From contig NZ_BDCO01000002.1 of NCBI RefSeq assembly GCF_001613545.1, forward strand, positions 2,976,001 to 3,040,000: DNA of 64,000 nt. Direction: 5' to 3'. The notes under the pieces are model-generated. The model worked only from the letters and a program-made list of their open reading frames with translations, did not search any database and had not been told where the DNA came from. The DNA is from Terrimicrobium sacchariphilum. Lineage in GTDB: Bacteria > Verrucomicrobiota > Verrucomicrobiia > Chthoniobacterales > Terrimicrobiaceae. The position numbers and the translations under genes were made by a program. Below are positions 50,886-59,427 of the stretch, in pieces. Numbering within the stretch: position 1 is the first letter of the stretch; each line of letters opens with the position of its first letter.

Positions 50886-50896
50886 GAATGTGGATT

Positions 50897-50939
50897 GATG
50901 CCGGAAAGACACAGGCATACCGAGACCGTGACCGGCATC
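50897..50939. promoter_or_regulatory. Inverted repeat upstream of the PEP-CTERM gene
   Basis: GATGCCGG (50897-50904) and CCGGCATC (50932-50939) form an 8-bp inverted repeat with a 27-nt interval, beginning 12 bp before the PEP-CTERM start codon. It may be a regulator site or leader hairpin. A single example cannot prove this. Confidence 0.3.
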
Positions 50940-51030
50940 ACGGCAGGGCGGAGCGCACGCGGGTGCGCGTCAGTTCATAACGTTGGGAAAGGGCGCGAAC
51001 AGGCCCCTTAGCTTAGACGAATAAAGCGGA

Positions 51031-51438
51031 TCAGACAGCCGCTATGGGTACGGGCACGGGAGGAGCCTCACGGCGCGTACTGAAAAGAAAGTCGGAAAGG
51101 AAGTAGGTGACGTCGCGGCCAGCGGGCTGGCGAACTGAGAGGGCAGCCAGTACGACATAGACCTCGAGCTGCTTGTCGACCTTGAAGATGGCGGGAGCCT
51201 TTTGCTCCTTCTGCGTCTGCTCGGCGACCTTGCGACACATCGAGCAGGGATATTTGCCGCTGAAGGTTTTCTCCGCACCGGCCATGAAAGAACCGGTATC
51301 CTGCGAATAGCTCCAGAGCATCTGCCCCCATGCGACGGCTTGGAACACGGCAAGGTGCCCGCCCGCCAGGCCAAACATGGCGAGGCAGATCAACGGAAGA
51401 CCGAGGGCCTTCAGGATATGTTCAGGCGACAGGCGCAC
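51031..51438 (-). CDS. Small membrane or exported protein with CxxC motif
   Basis: 135 residues from GTG 51438; an in-frame TAA lies two codons upstream. A hydrophobic N-terminal helix (ILKALGLPLICLAMFGLAGG) is followed by HLAVFQAVAWGQMLWSYSQD, then FSGKYPCSMCRKVAEQTQKE. The YPCSMCxKVAE motif recurs, as far as I remember, in small bacterial envelope proteins often found near copper or cytochrome genes, suggesting metal or redox chemistry. No metal genes flank it here; upstream on the same strand, 48 bp away, is the 378-residue secreted protein. Confidence 0.65.
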   Translation of the reverse strand: MRLSPEHILKALGLPLICLAMFGLAGGHLAVFQAVAWGQMLWSYSQDTGSFMAGAEKTFSGKYPCSMCRKVAEQTQKEQKAPAIFKVDKQLEVYVVLAALSVRQPAGRDVTYFLSDFLFSTRREAPPVPVPIAAV

Positions 51439-51486
51439 GCCTTACAACACAAGGAAACGCCCGTCGATGTCGAGCGATTTCTGCTA

Positions 51487-52623
51487 TTATCTAAGAGCCT
51501 TCGCGGGCGGGACGGCGAGCAAAAGATTTGACTGACCTTGACGCCACTTGTAGCCCGTTCCAAAGGGAAGCGGCAATACATCCGCAGGATTGGCAAAGGC
51601 GGCGGTCAGGTCGGGCTGGTAGTATTTGGTGAAGATGTCGAGCGTGCCGGTGTAAGTGCCGAAGAGCCAGGTGCGCCAGCCGTTCTGGGCGAAGTATTTG
51701 TAGGGAATGCCCGAGTCGTCCTGGAGGACGGAGGAGGCATTTTCCAGGAGGAACGAGCGGATGCGGCCGAAATAGGTCTCGTGCGTGAGGTAGGACGCGG
51801 CCTTGAGATAGACGTTGCCGGGGCCGAACTGCGCGGCCCATTTCAGCACGCCGGGATTGGACTTCACCGCGTCGTCGACGACGTTGGACTGCACGTAGTA
51901 GATGGTCTGCGTGCCCGCGCCGAGGGAACGGCGGAAGACGATCTTCACGCCCGGCGAGACGCCCTTGCCGCCCGCGTAGGTGGTGCCGTAATCCTGGAGA
52001 TTGCCGGAGGAGTCGATACCGATGTAGCTGGTGGAGAGAATCTCTCCACCCGAGAGGGCGATGAACGAGCTCATCACAGGCAGCACGCCCCGGAAGGCGG
52101 CGCGGTCGAGATCGACCTTCATGTCCTTGGTGATGAAGAAGCCGTATGAGAGCACGGACTCGACGGAGCGGCGGAGATTGGCCAGGGCCTCATCGAGCGC
52201 CTCCGGGGTGAGCGAGGAGATCGGCGCGATGGAGCCGACGGGTTCCAGGCCGCCGAGGAGATAGGCCGGGGCGTCGGGGTAGTAGGCGAGCGGGCTGGCC
52301 GCATCCGGACCGCCGAAGAAATAGATCACCGGGCGCGACATGGGAATGCGCGGGGCGAGTTCCGTCGCGCTCCATGTGCCCATTTTGGTGAAATAGCTCT
52401 GGTAGTAGCGGTTCCAGAGTTTCGTCATCTCGGCGACGTGGTTCTGGTAGATGGACGACTGCTGGTAGGCGGCGAGCGACGCGACCGGACGACCGGCGAG
52501 GAACTGCGCGATGTCGTTGGGGTTGGCAACGACGGGTGCGTCAACCGGCAGGGCGCGGCGAACCTCCTGCGCCTGGGCAAACGAAACAACGAACAGAGCA
52601 ACTACGAGCAACCACGGTCTCAT
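51487..52623 (-). CDS. Secreted protein of unknown function downstream of an amino-acid permease
   Basis: 378 residues, signal peptide MRPWLLVVALFVVSFAQA. The mature protein has no recognised domain; it contains conserved-looking blocks (VIYFFGGPDAASPLAYYPDA, LSYGFFITKDMKVDLD, QTIYYVQSNVVDDAVKSNPG, SGIPYKYFAQNGWRTWLFGT), several Tyr/Trp clusters and a WRQGQSNLLLAV end. It is alpha/beta by eye and probably periplasmic. The ATG overlaps the permease stop (ATGA), so it is co-translated with it; a role in handling the permease substrate is a guess. Confidence 0.7.
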   Translation of the reverse strand: MRPWLLVVALFVVSFAQAQEVRRALPVDAPVVANPNDIAQFLAGRPVASLAAYQQSSIYQNHVAEMTKLWNRYYQSYFTKMGTWSATELAPRIPMSRPVIYFFGGPDAASPLAYYPDAPAYLLGGLEPVGSIAPISSLTPEALDEALANLRRSVESVLSYGFFITKDMKVDLDRAAFRGVLPVMSSFIALSGGEILSTSYIGIDSSGNLQDYGTTYAGGKGVSPGVKIVFRRSLGAGTQTIYYVQSNVVDDAVKSNPGVLKWAAQFGPGNVYLKAASYLTHETYFGRIRSFLLENASSVLQDDSGIPYKYFAQNGWRTWLFGTYTGTLDIFTKYYQPDLTAAFANPADVLPLPFGTGYKWRQGQSNLLLAVPPAKALR

Positions 52624-53918
52624 GCCGATAGCCTTCGCTTCCTGAGCGGGAAATAAAGCAAAAAACCAACCAGCAGCGTCGCCGCCCCGGCGAGGGCTGA
52701 AATGGGTTTATCGTGCGCCGAGTAGGCCATGGCAAAAAGATTCAGCACCAGAAACACGATGGGCGTGACGGGATACCCCCAGCAGCGGAAGGGCCGGGGC
52801 AGAGCAGGCTGCCGCCAGCGGAGAACCATGACGCCCAGCACGGCAAGGAAGCTGCACGCGAGAATGGCGAACTGCGCATAAACCAGCACAGCCTCAAAGG
52901 TCGCCGACAGGAGCAGGATCACGACGATGGCGGTCTGCAAGCCCAGCGCCGGGAGCGGCACACCGCCCGAGCGGGTGGCCGAGAGCACCTTGAGCGAGGC
53001 GAGATCGCGCCCGATGGCCTGGGCCACGCGAGGCCCGGCCCACGTCATGGCGCTGATGGCGGAGATGAGTCCGATGCTGATGAGGCCCGACATGATGCGC
53101 CCGCCCTCCTCGCCCAGCAGGTGCTCGGCTGCGATCTGGCCGACCTCGATTTTATCCACGTAGTCCTGCAGCGGCGCGGCGGCGAGGAAGACGGCATTGA
53201 TCGAGACATAGAGGACCGTGACGATCACGGTGCCGATGAGGAGTGCCCAGGGAACGGTCACCTCCGGGCGACGCACCTCGCTGAGGATGTACGCGGCGGC
53301 ATTCCAGCCCGTGTAAGCGTAGAGGACAAACATGAGCGAGATCGCAAAAGGCGTGCTCACCATGAGCGCGAAGTCTCCCGGCTTTGGGGCAAAGCTCACG
53401 GGATGCGCGGTTTCCTTCCACACCCCGATGATGATGAAGGCGACGACGAGGCAGACTTTCAAGCAGGTTACGACGACCTGGAAATTCCCGCTCGCCCGCA
53501 CGGTGAGGGAGTGCAGCAGTGCGACGAGGAGCACGACAACCATCGAGGCCACGCCCGGATGCACCCCGGGAAAAGTCGCGGCGAGATAGCCGCCAAAGGC
53601 CATCGCCGCCAGCGCGATCGGGGCGGCGAAGCCGACCGTCACCGAGACAAAGCCCGCCATGAAGCCGACGGCTGGGTGATAGATGCGCGAGAGGAAGTAA
53701 TATTCCCCGCCCGAGCTCGGCAGCGCCGAAGCCAGCTCCGCATAGCTCAGCGCACCGCAAAGTGCGACGAGGCCGCCGAGCAGCCAGACCATGAGGACGG
53801 GAAAAGGCGAAGGCAATACCGCCACCTGAAACCCGAGGCTGGTAAAGACCCCGGTGCCGATCATGTTGGCCAGCACCAGGGCGGTGCAGGTGATGAGGCC
53901 GACTTTGCGAAATTCCAT
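52620..53918 (-). CDS. APC superfamily amino-acid permease
   Basis: 432 residues with about 12 transmembrane helices. The first helix has the APC hallmark VLANMIGTGVFTSLGF (GxG unwound segment), and later SYAELASALPSSGGEYYFLS and AYTGWNAAAYILSEVRRPEV fit the amino acid-polyamine-organocation family. The specific substrate cannot be told. It lies between the GH3 glucosidase (20 bp upstream) and the secreted protein (4-nt overlap), one likely operon. Confidence 0.9.
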   Translation of the reverse strand: MEFRKVGLITCTALVLANMIGTGVFTSLGFQVAVLPSPFPVLMVWLLGGLVALCGALSYAELASALPSSGGEYYFLSRIYHPAVGFMAGFVSVTVGFAAPIALAAMAFGGYLAATFPGVHPGVASMVVVLLVALLHSLTVRASGNFQVVVTCLKVCLVVAFIIIGVWKETAHPVSFAPKPGDFALMVSTPFAISLMFVLYAYTGWNAAAYILSEVRRPEVTVPWALLIGTVIVTVLYVSINAVFLAAAPLQDYVDKIEVGQIAAEHLLGEEGGRIMSGLISIGLISAISAMTWAGPRVAQAIGRDLASLKVLSATRSGGVPLPALGLQTAIVVILLLSATFEAVLVYAQFAILACSFLAVLGVMVLRWRQPALPRPFRCWGYPVTPIVFLVLNLFAMAYSAHDKPISALAGAATLLVGFLLYFPLRKRRLSA

Positions 53919-53938
53919 CGTCCCCGTCAGGTTTCCCT

Positions 53939-56338
53939 TTATGGGCGGGTGAAGCTCACGGGATCACCGGAGTTGGCCTGCGGCGCGATCCAGAGGCTGA
54001 ATTTCCCGGCATCCACGCGCCACTTGCCGTCGCGGCCCACATAGCCGAGCACTTCGTCGGTGACGTCAAAGGTAACCTCCTTTTTCTCGCCGGGCCGGAG
54101 TTTGATGCGCTGAAAGCCGCGGAGTTCCTGATAAGGCCGCGCGCCCTCGGGGCAGAAGAACTGCCGCACATAAAGCTGCGCCACCTCGGTGCCCTCGCGG
54201 TCGCCGGTATTGGTAATGGTGGTGCGGATCTGGGCAGGCTTGCCATTCGCAGCCGGGATCACCTCGGCCTTGCCGTAGGAAAAGGAGGTGTAGGTGAGAC
54301 CGTAGCCGAAGGGAAACATCGGCTCGCGGCTCATGTCGCGGTAGTCAATGAAGCCTTTATCCGGGCGGCCCGTGTTATAGCGGTTGTAATAGATCGGAAG
54401 CTGGCCCGTATCCGCCGGCCACGTGATGGTGAGGCGTCCAGACGGATTCACATCGCCAAAGAGGATGTCCACCAGACCCGGGCCCGCCTGGATGCCCGGC
54501 TGCCACGCGGCGATGACCGCAGAGGCCTTGGCAAAGATCGAGGGCAGCGCGAGCGGACGTCCGCTGAAGAGCACGACGACGACGGGCTTGCCCACGGCGG
54601 CGATGGTATCGAAGAGCTCCTGCTGGCGACCGGTGAGGGTGATGCGGGCGCGGGAGGCGTTTTCTCCCGTCCAGCTCCACGGCTCGCCCAGCGCCATGAT
54701 GACGAGGTCGGACTCGCCCGCAGCGCGGACGGCGGCAGGCAGATCAAAGACACCCATCGGCGGGGCCACGCTCTTGTCGAGGACGACAGTGCCGTCGGTG
54801 AGGGTCTTGGTGCGCGGCTGGGAGCCGTTGATGTCGCAGCCCTGCACGATCTTCACGTCGCCATCGGCCCCGACACGGCTCTTCAGCGCGGTGGCGAGGG
54901 TGACGACGTCCTTGGCCTTGCCCTGCGAAATCCAGCAGCCGATCATCTCGCGCTTCTCATCACCAAAGGGGCCGATGAGCGCGATGCGCTTCACGTCGGA
55001 GGCGATCGGCAGGATGGCGCGCTGTTTCGGCGTAGGCTTGGGTGTAGCCGTGGGCGCGGGGGTCGAGGCGCTGGGATTCTGCGGCACGGTGCCAGGGGTG
55101 GGCGACGGGGTGCCGGTCGGCGGGGTATTCAGGAACGGTTCGTTCTTCAGGAGCACGACGGAACGGGCCACGGCAGCGCGGGCAAGCGCAACGGACTCGG
55201 GCGCAAGGATGGTCTTCGCATAGGCCTCGGGGTCGGTGTACGGCTGCTCAAAGATACCGGAGAGGAACTTCACGCGCAGGACGCGGCGCACGGCCTCGTC
55301 CACCACAGAGATCGGCAGCGTGCCATCGGCGATCTTCGGCCCGAGCAGGGTGAAGGTCTTCGACATCATCTCCATGTCGTTGCCGGCCGTGAGCGAGGCG
55401 ATGGCCGCGCCCACGTCGTCAGGGGCATAACCCCAGTCGACGACCTCCTGCACGCCTTCCCAATCGCTGACGACGAAGCCCTTGAACCCCCACTCGCCGC
55501 GCAGCAAGTCGGTGAGCAGCCAGTGGTCGGCGGCAGCGGGGATGCCGTCATTCGCGTTGAAGGAACTCATCACCGTGAGCGCCCCGGCATTCACTCCCGC
55601 ATGGAAGGGCGGGAGATGGAAATTGCGGAAGATGAAGGGCGGGATCTCGGTGTGGTTGTAATCACGCCCGCCCACGGAGGCACTGTACCCGGCAAAGTGC
55701 TTCAGGCAGGCAACGACACGGCCCGGATCGGCGGGATTCGTCCCCTGGAAGCCGCGTACGGAGGCGGCGACGTAGAGAGAATTCAGGTACGGATCTTCGC
55801 CGAAGGTCTCGGCCACGCGGCCCCAGCGACTGTCGCGGGCAAGATCGCACATGGGGGCGAAGGTCCAGTTCAGCCCCATCGAGCGGGCCTCGCGGGCGGC
55901 GATGGTTTGCGCCTGCTCGACGAGATCGGGGTCCCAGGTGCAGGCGAGGCCGAGCGGGAGCGGGAATACGGTGCGATGGCCATGGATGACATCCGCGCCG
56001 AAGAGAAGCGGGATGCCGAGGCGGGTCTCCTCGATGGCTGTCTTCTGCATCGCATTGCGATACTGCGCATCCTCCAGCATGAGGATGTACGCGCCGACGG
56101 AGCCGGTGCGGATGACGGAGAAGAACTTTTCCATGTCCTTTTCCATGCCCACGTCGATCAGCCGCTGCGTGAGCTGGCCGATCTTTTCGTCGACCGTCAT
56201 ACGGGCAAGGAGATCCTCGACCCGTTCGTCGACCGGGAGGGAGGCGTCGTGGTAGTCACCCGCCTGTGCGACGGGACAGAGGGAGGCCAGAGCGAGGCCC
56301 AACGCTCCGGCGCAGAGCCGGAATGAACGCGGAGTCAT
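53939..56338 (-). CDS. bglX: GH3 beta-glucosidase (BglX-like), secreted
   Basis: 799 residues with a signal peptide (LRLCA... ending PVAQAGD). N-terminal TIM barrel domain with IGQLTQRLIDVGMEKD, FAPMCDLARDSRWGRVAETF and GFVVSDWEGVQEVVDWGYAP, where D292 of SDWEG is the GH3 nucleophile. Then the alpha/beta sandwich domain, broken by a Pro/Thr-rich insert (NTPPTGTPSPTPGTVPQ and following) at about residues 405-440, and a C-terminal fibronectin-III-like domain (YVRQFFCPEGARPYQELRGF). It hydrolyses beta-glucosides or xylosides in the periplasm, releasing sugars from plant or microbial polymers. The Pro/Thr insert is not in E. coli BglX. The APC permease is 20 bp downstream. Confidence 0.94.
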   Translation of the reverse strand: MTPRSFRLCAGALGLALASLCPVAQAGDYHDASLPVDERVEDLLARMTVDEKIGQLTQRLIDVGMEKDMEKFFSVIRTGSVGAYILMLEDAQYRNAMQKTAIEETRLGIPLLFGADVIHGHRTVFPLPLGLACTWDPDLVEQAQTIAAREARSMGLNWTFAPMCDLARDSRWGRVAETFGEDPYLNSLYVAASVRGFQGTNPADPGRVVACLKHFAGYSASVGGRDYNHTEIPPFIFRNFHLPPFHAGVNAGALTVMSSFNANDGIPAAADHWLLTDLLRGEWGFKGFVVSDWEGVQEVVDWGYAPDDVGAAIASLTAGNDMEMMSKTFTLLGPKIADGTLPISVVDEAVRRVLRVKFLSGIFEQPYTDPEAYAKTILAPESVALARAAVARSVVLLKNEPFLNTPPTGTPSPTPGTVPQNPSASTPAPTATPKPTPKQRAILPIASDVKRIALIGPFGDEKREMIGCWISQGKAKDVVTLATALKSRVGADGDVKIVQGCDINGSQPRTKTLTDGTVVLDKSVAPPMGVFDLPAAVRAAGESDLVIMALGEPWSWTGENASRARITLTGRQQELFDTIAAVGKPVVVVLFSGRPLALPSIFAKASAVIAAWQPGIQAGPGLVDILFGDVNPSGRLTITWPADTGQLPIYYNRYNTGRPDKGFIDYRDMSREPMFPFGYGLTYTSFSYGKAEVIPAANGKPAQIRTTITNTGDREGTEVAQLYVRQFFCPEGARPYQELRGFQRIKLRPGEKKEVTFDVTDEVLGYVGRDGKWRVDAGKFSLWIAPQANSGDPVSFTRP

Positions 56339-56405
56339 GGTGGTGAGATAATCAGGGCCGTTTCACGAGAAATCAAAAACGACGGAAATTTTCACCGGGG
56401 AAAAC

Positions 56406-56852
56406 TCAGGATATCCGGATGGGCACCCCGCCCTCGGACTGCGAGTGAATCTGCTGCCAGAAGTACCGCAGGCTGGGTGTGATCTGGCGGGGCAGCACGC
56501 GGGTGTACTTGCCCTCCAGGATTTCGCGCGGCTGAGGCACGATCTTGTCGGAAAGGCCGGTGATCCGGGCCCGGTAAAGAAAGACGATGGCGTCCTTGTC
56601 GGGTCGGTCAAAGATGCCGATGAGGACGGGCGAGTGGACCTTGAGCTTCGTCTCTTCAAAGACCTCGCGGGAAAGGCAATCCAGCAGGCTCTCGCCGCGC
56701 TCGATCTTCCCACCGGGAAGGGTCCACTGTTTGTTGCCGCGCTTTTGCTTGAGAAGGAGAACCTCGCCGAAGTGATTTTCGATCCATGCCATGACGGAAA
56801 CCTCGCGGGCGAGCTTCAGGCGTTGCTTGGGGATGGACTTCTCGGTTGGCAC
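56406..56852 (-). CDS. Nudix hydrolase
   Basis: 148 residues. A canonical Nudix box GGKIERGESLLDCLSREVFE continues to ETKLKV (GX5EX7REUXEEXGU). The rest is a small single Nudix fold, N-terminal VSVMAWIENHFGEVLLLKQK and a C-terminal helix. The family hydrolyses nucleoside diphosphate derivatives, including oxidised dNTPs. The substrate is open. It ends 67 bp upstream of the GH3 start on the same strand. Confidence 0.9.
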   Translation of the reverse strand: MPTEKSIPKQRLKLAREVSVMAWIENHFGEVLLLKQKRGNKQWTLPGGKIERGESLLDCLSREVFEETKLKVHSPVLIGIFDRPDKDAIVFLYRARITGLSDKIVPQPREILEGKYTRVLPRQITPSLRYFWQQIHSQSEGGVPIRIS

Positions 56853-56909
56853 GGGCTGCGGGAAAAAATAAGGTCAGCGAGGAATCTGGAAAGTGTTTTT
56901 TCCAGCATT

Positions 56910-57689
56910 ATGAACCAAACGGGTCTTTTTCTTCCCCAATCCGCCATTTGGAAGGTCAGCCGCGAGACGATTTTGCTGCTGGGAGGGCCGGCGGCGGCGA
57001 TCCTGCAAATCGCCCATCCACAGATCGCGCTCGGGGTTTCGCGGCACAGCAACTTCCGCGAAGAAACCCTGGGCCGCCTGCATCGCACCCTGGAGGCGGT
57101 GTACACCGTCACCTTTTCGCCCCGAGCGGAAGTCGAGGCGATGGAGAGGCGGATTCGCGCCCGCCACGCTCCGGTACAGAGAGCAGAGCCGCAGCGCTAC
57201 TCGGCCTTTGACCCGGCGGCGCAGATGTGGGTGCTGGCGACGCTCATCGCGGTGGCGGTGGAGTGCTATGAAGCGTTCGTCGGTCCGCTCACGGCGGAGG
57301 AATGCGAGGGATATTACCGCGACATGCGGGAGTTTGGCGTGTGTTTCGGGCTGGATCGAAATTACGGCCCGGCGAACTGGGCGGAGTTTGCCGCCTATTA
57401 TTCCGAAATGCTCAGCGGCGACGAACTCTGCTCTCTTCCGATTTCGCGAGAACTCGCCAGCCATATTGCGCATCCCAGGCAGCCGCTTTTCCTGAGGTTG
57501 GGCTGGCCCGCGAGCAACTGGGCGACCCGCCGTTTTCTCCCCTCGCCTGCGTGCGAAAAACTCGGGTTCCAACGCATCGGGGCCGGACCGGTCGACGACG
57601 CGATCCGCGATGCGCTTGGGTTGTTGCCCCCGGAGTTGCGCTACGCCCGACAATATCTGCGGGCTATCGATTCAGCAGGACAGCCGTGA
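56910..57689 (+). CDS. Oxygenase MpaB family protein (DUF2236)
   Basis: 259 residues from ATG 56910 (MNQTGLFLPQSAIWKVSRET). The family pattern is visible: LLLGGPAAAILQIAHPQIAL with the His that binds heme-like cofactor, SNFREETLGRLHRTLEAVYT, and YSAFDPAAQMWVLATLIAVA, where the conserved aromatic/charged residues lie. DUF2236/MpaB proteins are haem-associated or rubber-oxygenase-like; the reaction of this member is not known. Longer frames upstream run antisense into the Nudix gene and are not used. Divergent from the Nudix gene by 57 bp. Confidence 0.8.
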   Translation: MNQTGLFLPQSAIWKVSRETILLLGGPAAAILQIAHPQIALGVSRHSNFREETLGRLHRTLEAVYTVTFSPRAEVEAMERRIRARHAPVQRAEPQRYSAFDPAAQMWVLATLIAVAVECYEAFVGPLTAEECEGYYRDMREFGVCFGLDRNYGPANWAEFAAYYSEMLSGDELCSLPISRELASHIAHPRQPLFLRLGWPASNWATRRFLPSPACEKLGFQRIGAGPVDDAIRDALGLLPPELRYARQYLRAIDSAGQP

Positions 57690-57945
57690 TCGCGCTCCAC
57701 TCCTCATCGAGGCTCCCGGCATAGGGTTCCTTGCCCGCGCGGGCATACCAGTAGTTGGCATTGCCGTTGTCACCCTCCTTGCGGTGCAGATAAGCATGCA
57801 CCCAGGCGCCATCGCTGGAATCATCCTCTTGGGCAGCCTCGTGCGCGGCTTTCCAATCGTTTTGCTTGTCATGCCACATCGCAGCGAGCGACGGGGGCGT
57901 TCCGGCAGGAAGAGTTTCCTGCTTTCCGAACAGTTCCGGGGTCAT
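57664..57945 (-). CDS. Small conserved protein of unknown function
   Basis: 93 residues (MTPELFGKQETLPAGTPPSL). Aromatic-rich soluble protein with DGAWVHAYLHRKEGDNGNAN and YWYARAGKEPYAGSLDEEW; this HRKEGD...YWYARAGK block recurs, in my memory, in short proteins of Verrucomicrobia and Acidobacteria. No function is known. It converges with the MpaB-like gene and overlaps its 3' end by 26 bp. A longer frame upstream is possible. Confidence 0.6.
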   Translation of the reverse strand: MTPELFGKQETLPAGTPPSLAAMWHDKQNDWKAAHEAAQEDDSSDGAWVHAYLHRKEGDNGNANYWYARAGKEPYAGSLDEEWSAITAVLLNR

Positions 57946-57986
57946 GGCACCAATATGGCACCATCCAGCCCCGAATGACAGAACGT

Positions 57987-58964
57987 TCAGCTTTTGCGGT
58001 CGCCGAAGACCTTGCGCATCATCTCCTCGATCGGCGGCTCGGAGACGGTCAGGTCGGCCACGGGCGCCTGGTCGAGCACGGCGCGGCAAACCGCAGCCAC
58101 CTGTCCGCGAGGCACTTCGATACGTAGCTCGTCGGGTTTTTGCTCCAGCACATGCCCGAGATGCGAGAACGCACACGACACGGCGGAGGAGAATTTCACC
58201 TCGACGATTTTGTTCGCGGAAAACTCAGACGTGATTCGATCGAGCTCGCCGTCGAACATCACCTTGCCGTGATCGATAAGGACGACGCGCGGGCAAAGCT
58301 CCTCGATGTCCTGCATGTAGTGGCTGGTGAGGATGATGGTCGTGCGCTGCTCGGCGTTGTGGTGCTTGAGGAAATCGCGCACGGTCTTCTGGCTCACCAC
58401 ATCGAGACCGATGGTCGGCTCGTCGAGGAAGAGGACCTTGGGCCGGTGCAGGAGCGCGGCGATAAGCTCCATCTTCATGCGCTGGCCGAGGCTCAACTCG
58501 CGCACCATGACGGAAAGCTGGTCGCGCACATCGAGCAGCGCGGTGAGTTCGTCGACGCTGCGCTGGAAATCCTCGCGCGGGATTTCGTAAATGGCGCGGT
58601 TCAGCTCCAGCGATTCGCGAGCGGGCAGGTCCCACCAGAGGGCGTTCTTCTGGCCCATGAGGAGGCTGATCTGGCGCTTCATCCCGTCGCGGCGTTCCCA
58701 GGGCACAAAGCCCAGCACGCGCGCCTCGCCGCCCGAGGGGTGCAGGAGGCCGGAGAGCATCTTGAGCGTCGTGGTCTTGCCTGCTCCGTTCGGCCCGAGG
58801 AAGCCGACAAACTCGCCCTCCTCGATGCGGAAGCTCACGGCGTCGACGGCCTTGGTCTCGGTGTACTCGCGATGAAAGAGCCCCTTCACGGCAGCCAGCA
58901 CGCCCTTGTCCTTGCGGTAGGTGCGGAAGGTCTTGGTGAGGCCGTGGAGTTCAATGACGCTCAT
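57987..58964 (-). CDS. ABC transporter ATP-binding protein, multidrug/ABC-2 type
   Basis: 325 residues. Walker A GPNGAGKTTTLKM, Q-loop in ISLLMGQKNALWWDL, signature SLGQRMKMELIAALL (LSGGQ variant), Walker B VLFLDEPTIGLDV, H-loop TSHYMQDIEELC. The C-terminal extension of about 90 residues is typical of ABC-2 exporters (NatA/DrrA type). No permease gene is adjacent in the window; the partner must lie elsewhere or be read from the opposite part of the genome. It overlaps trmL by 4 nt. Confidence 0.92.
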   Translation of the reverse strand: MSVIELHGLTKTFRTYRKDKGVLAAVKGLFHREYTETKAVDAVSFRIEEGEFVGFLGPNGAGKTTTLKMLSGLLHPSGGEARVLGFVPWERRDGMKRQISLLMGQKNALWWDLPARESLELNRAIYEIPREDFQRSVDELTALLDVRDQLSVMVRELSLGQRMKMELIAALLHRPKVLFLDEPTIGLDVVSQKTVRDFLKHHNAEQRTTIILTSHYMQDIEELCPRVVLIDHGKVMFDGELDRITSEFSANKIVEVKFSSAVSCAFSHLGHVLEQKPDELRIEVPRGQVAAVCRAVLDQAPVADLTVSEPPIEEMMRKVFGDRKS

Positions 58965-59413
58965 GGACGGGCAAGCTGCCGCATGGCTTCGTAAAGTGCA
59001 ATCCCGGCGGAGGTCGCGAGGTTCAGGCTGCGCGCATTTTCCTGCATGGGAATGGTGACGCACCGATCGCCATTGGCGGCGAGCAGGCTCTCGGGCAGCC
59101 CGCGTGTCTCCCGGCCAAAGACGAGATGGTCGCCATCCTGGAACCGCTCGTCCCAGTAGATGCGGGAGGCCTTGGTGGTGAAGTAGAAAAAACGGGCGTC
59201 GCCCGCGTCGGCCTGGAGGGCGTCGAGCGACGGCCAGACCTTCACGTCGCACTGCTCCCAGTAATCCATCCCGGCGCGACGGAGCGCCTTTTCCTCAAGG
59301 GAAAACCCGAGTGGCTCGACGAGATGCAGCCGCGCCCCCGCCGCGAGGCAGAGGCGCGCGATGTTGCCCGTATTGGGCGGGATCTCGGGCTCGACGAGGA
59401 CGACGTGCAGCAT
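58961..59413 (-). CDS. trmL: tRNA (cytidine/uridine(34)-2'-O)-methyltransferase TrmL
   Basis: 150 residues from ATG 59413. SPOUT-class knot methyltransferase: LVEPEIPPNTGNIARLCLAA opens, HLVFGRETRGLPESLL and IPMQENARSLNLATSAGIAL form the trefoil-knot SAM site. It 2'-O-methylates the wobble nucleotide of tRNA-Leu. 14 bp behind secA, 4-nt overlap with the ABC gene: one operon. Confidence 0.93.
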   Translation of the reverse strand: MLHVVLVEPEIPPNTGNIARLCLAAGARLHLVEPLGFSLEEKALRRAGMDYWEQCDVKVWPSLDALQADAGDARFFYFTTKASRIYWDERFQDGDHLVFGRETRGLPESLLAANGDRCVTIPMQENARSLNLATSAGIALYEAMRQLARP

Positions 59414-59427
59414 GCCGTCCCGGAGAA

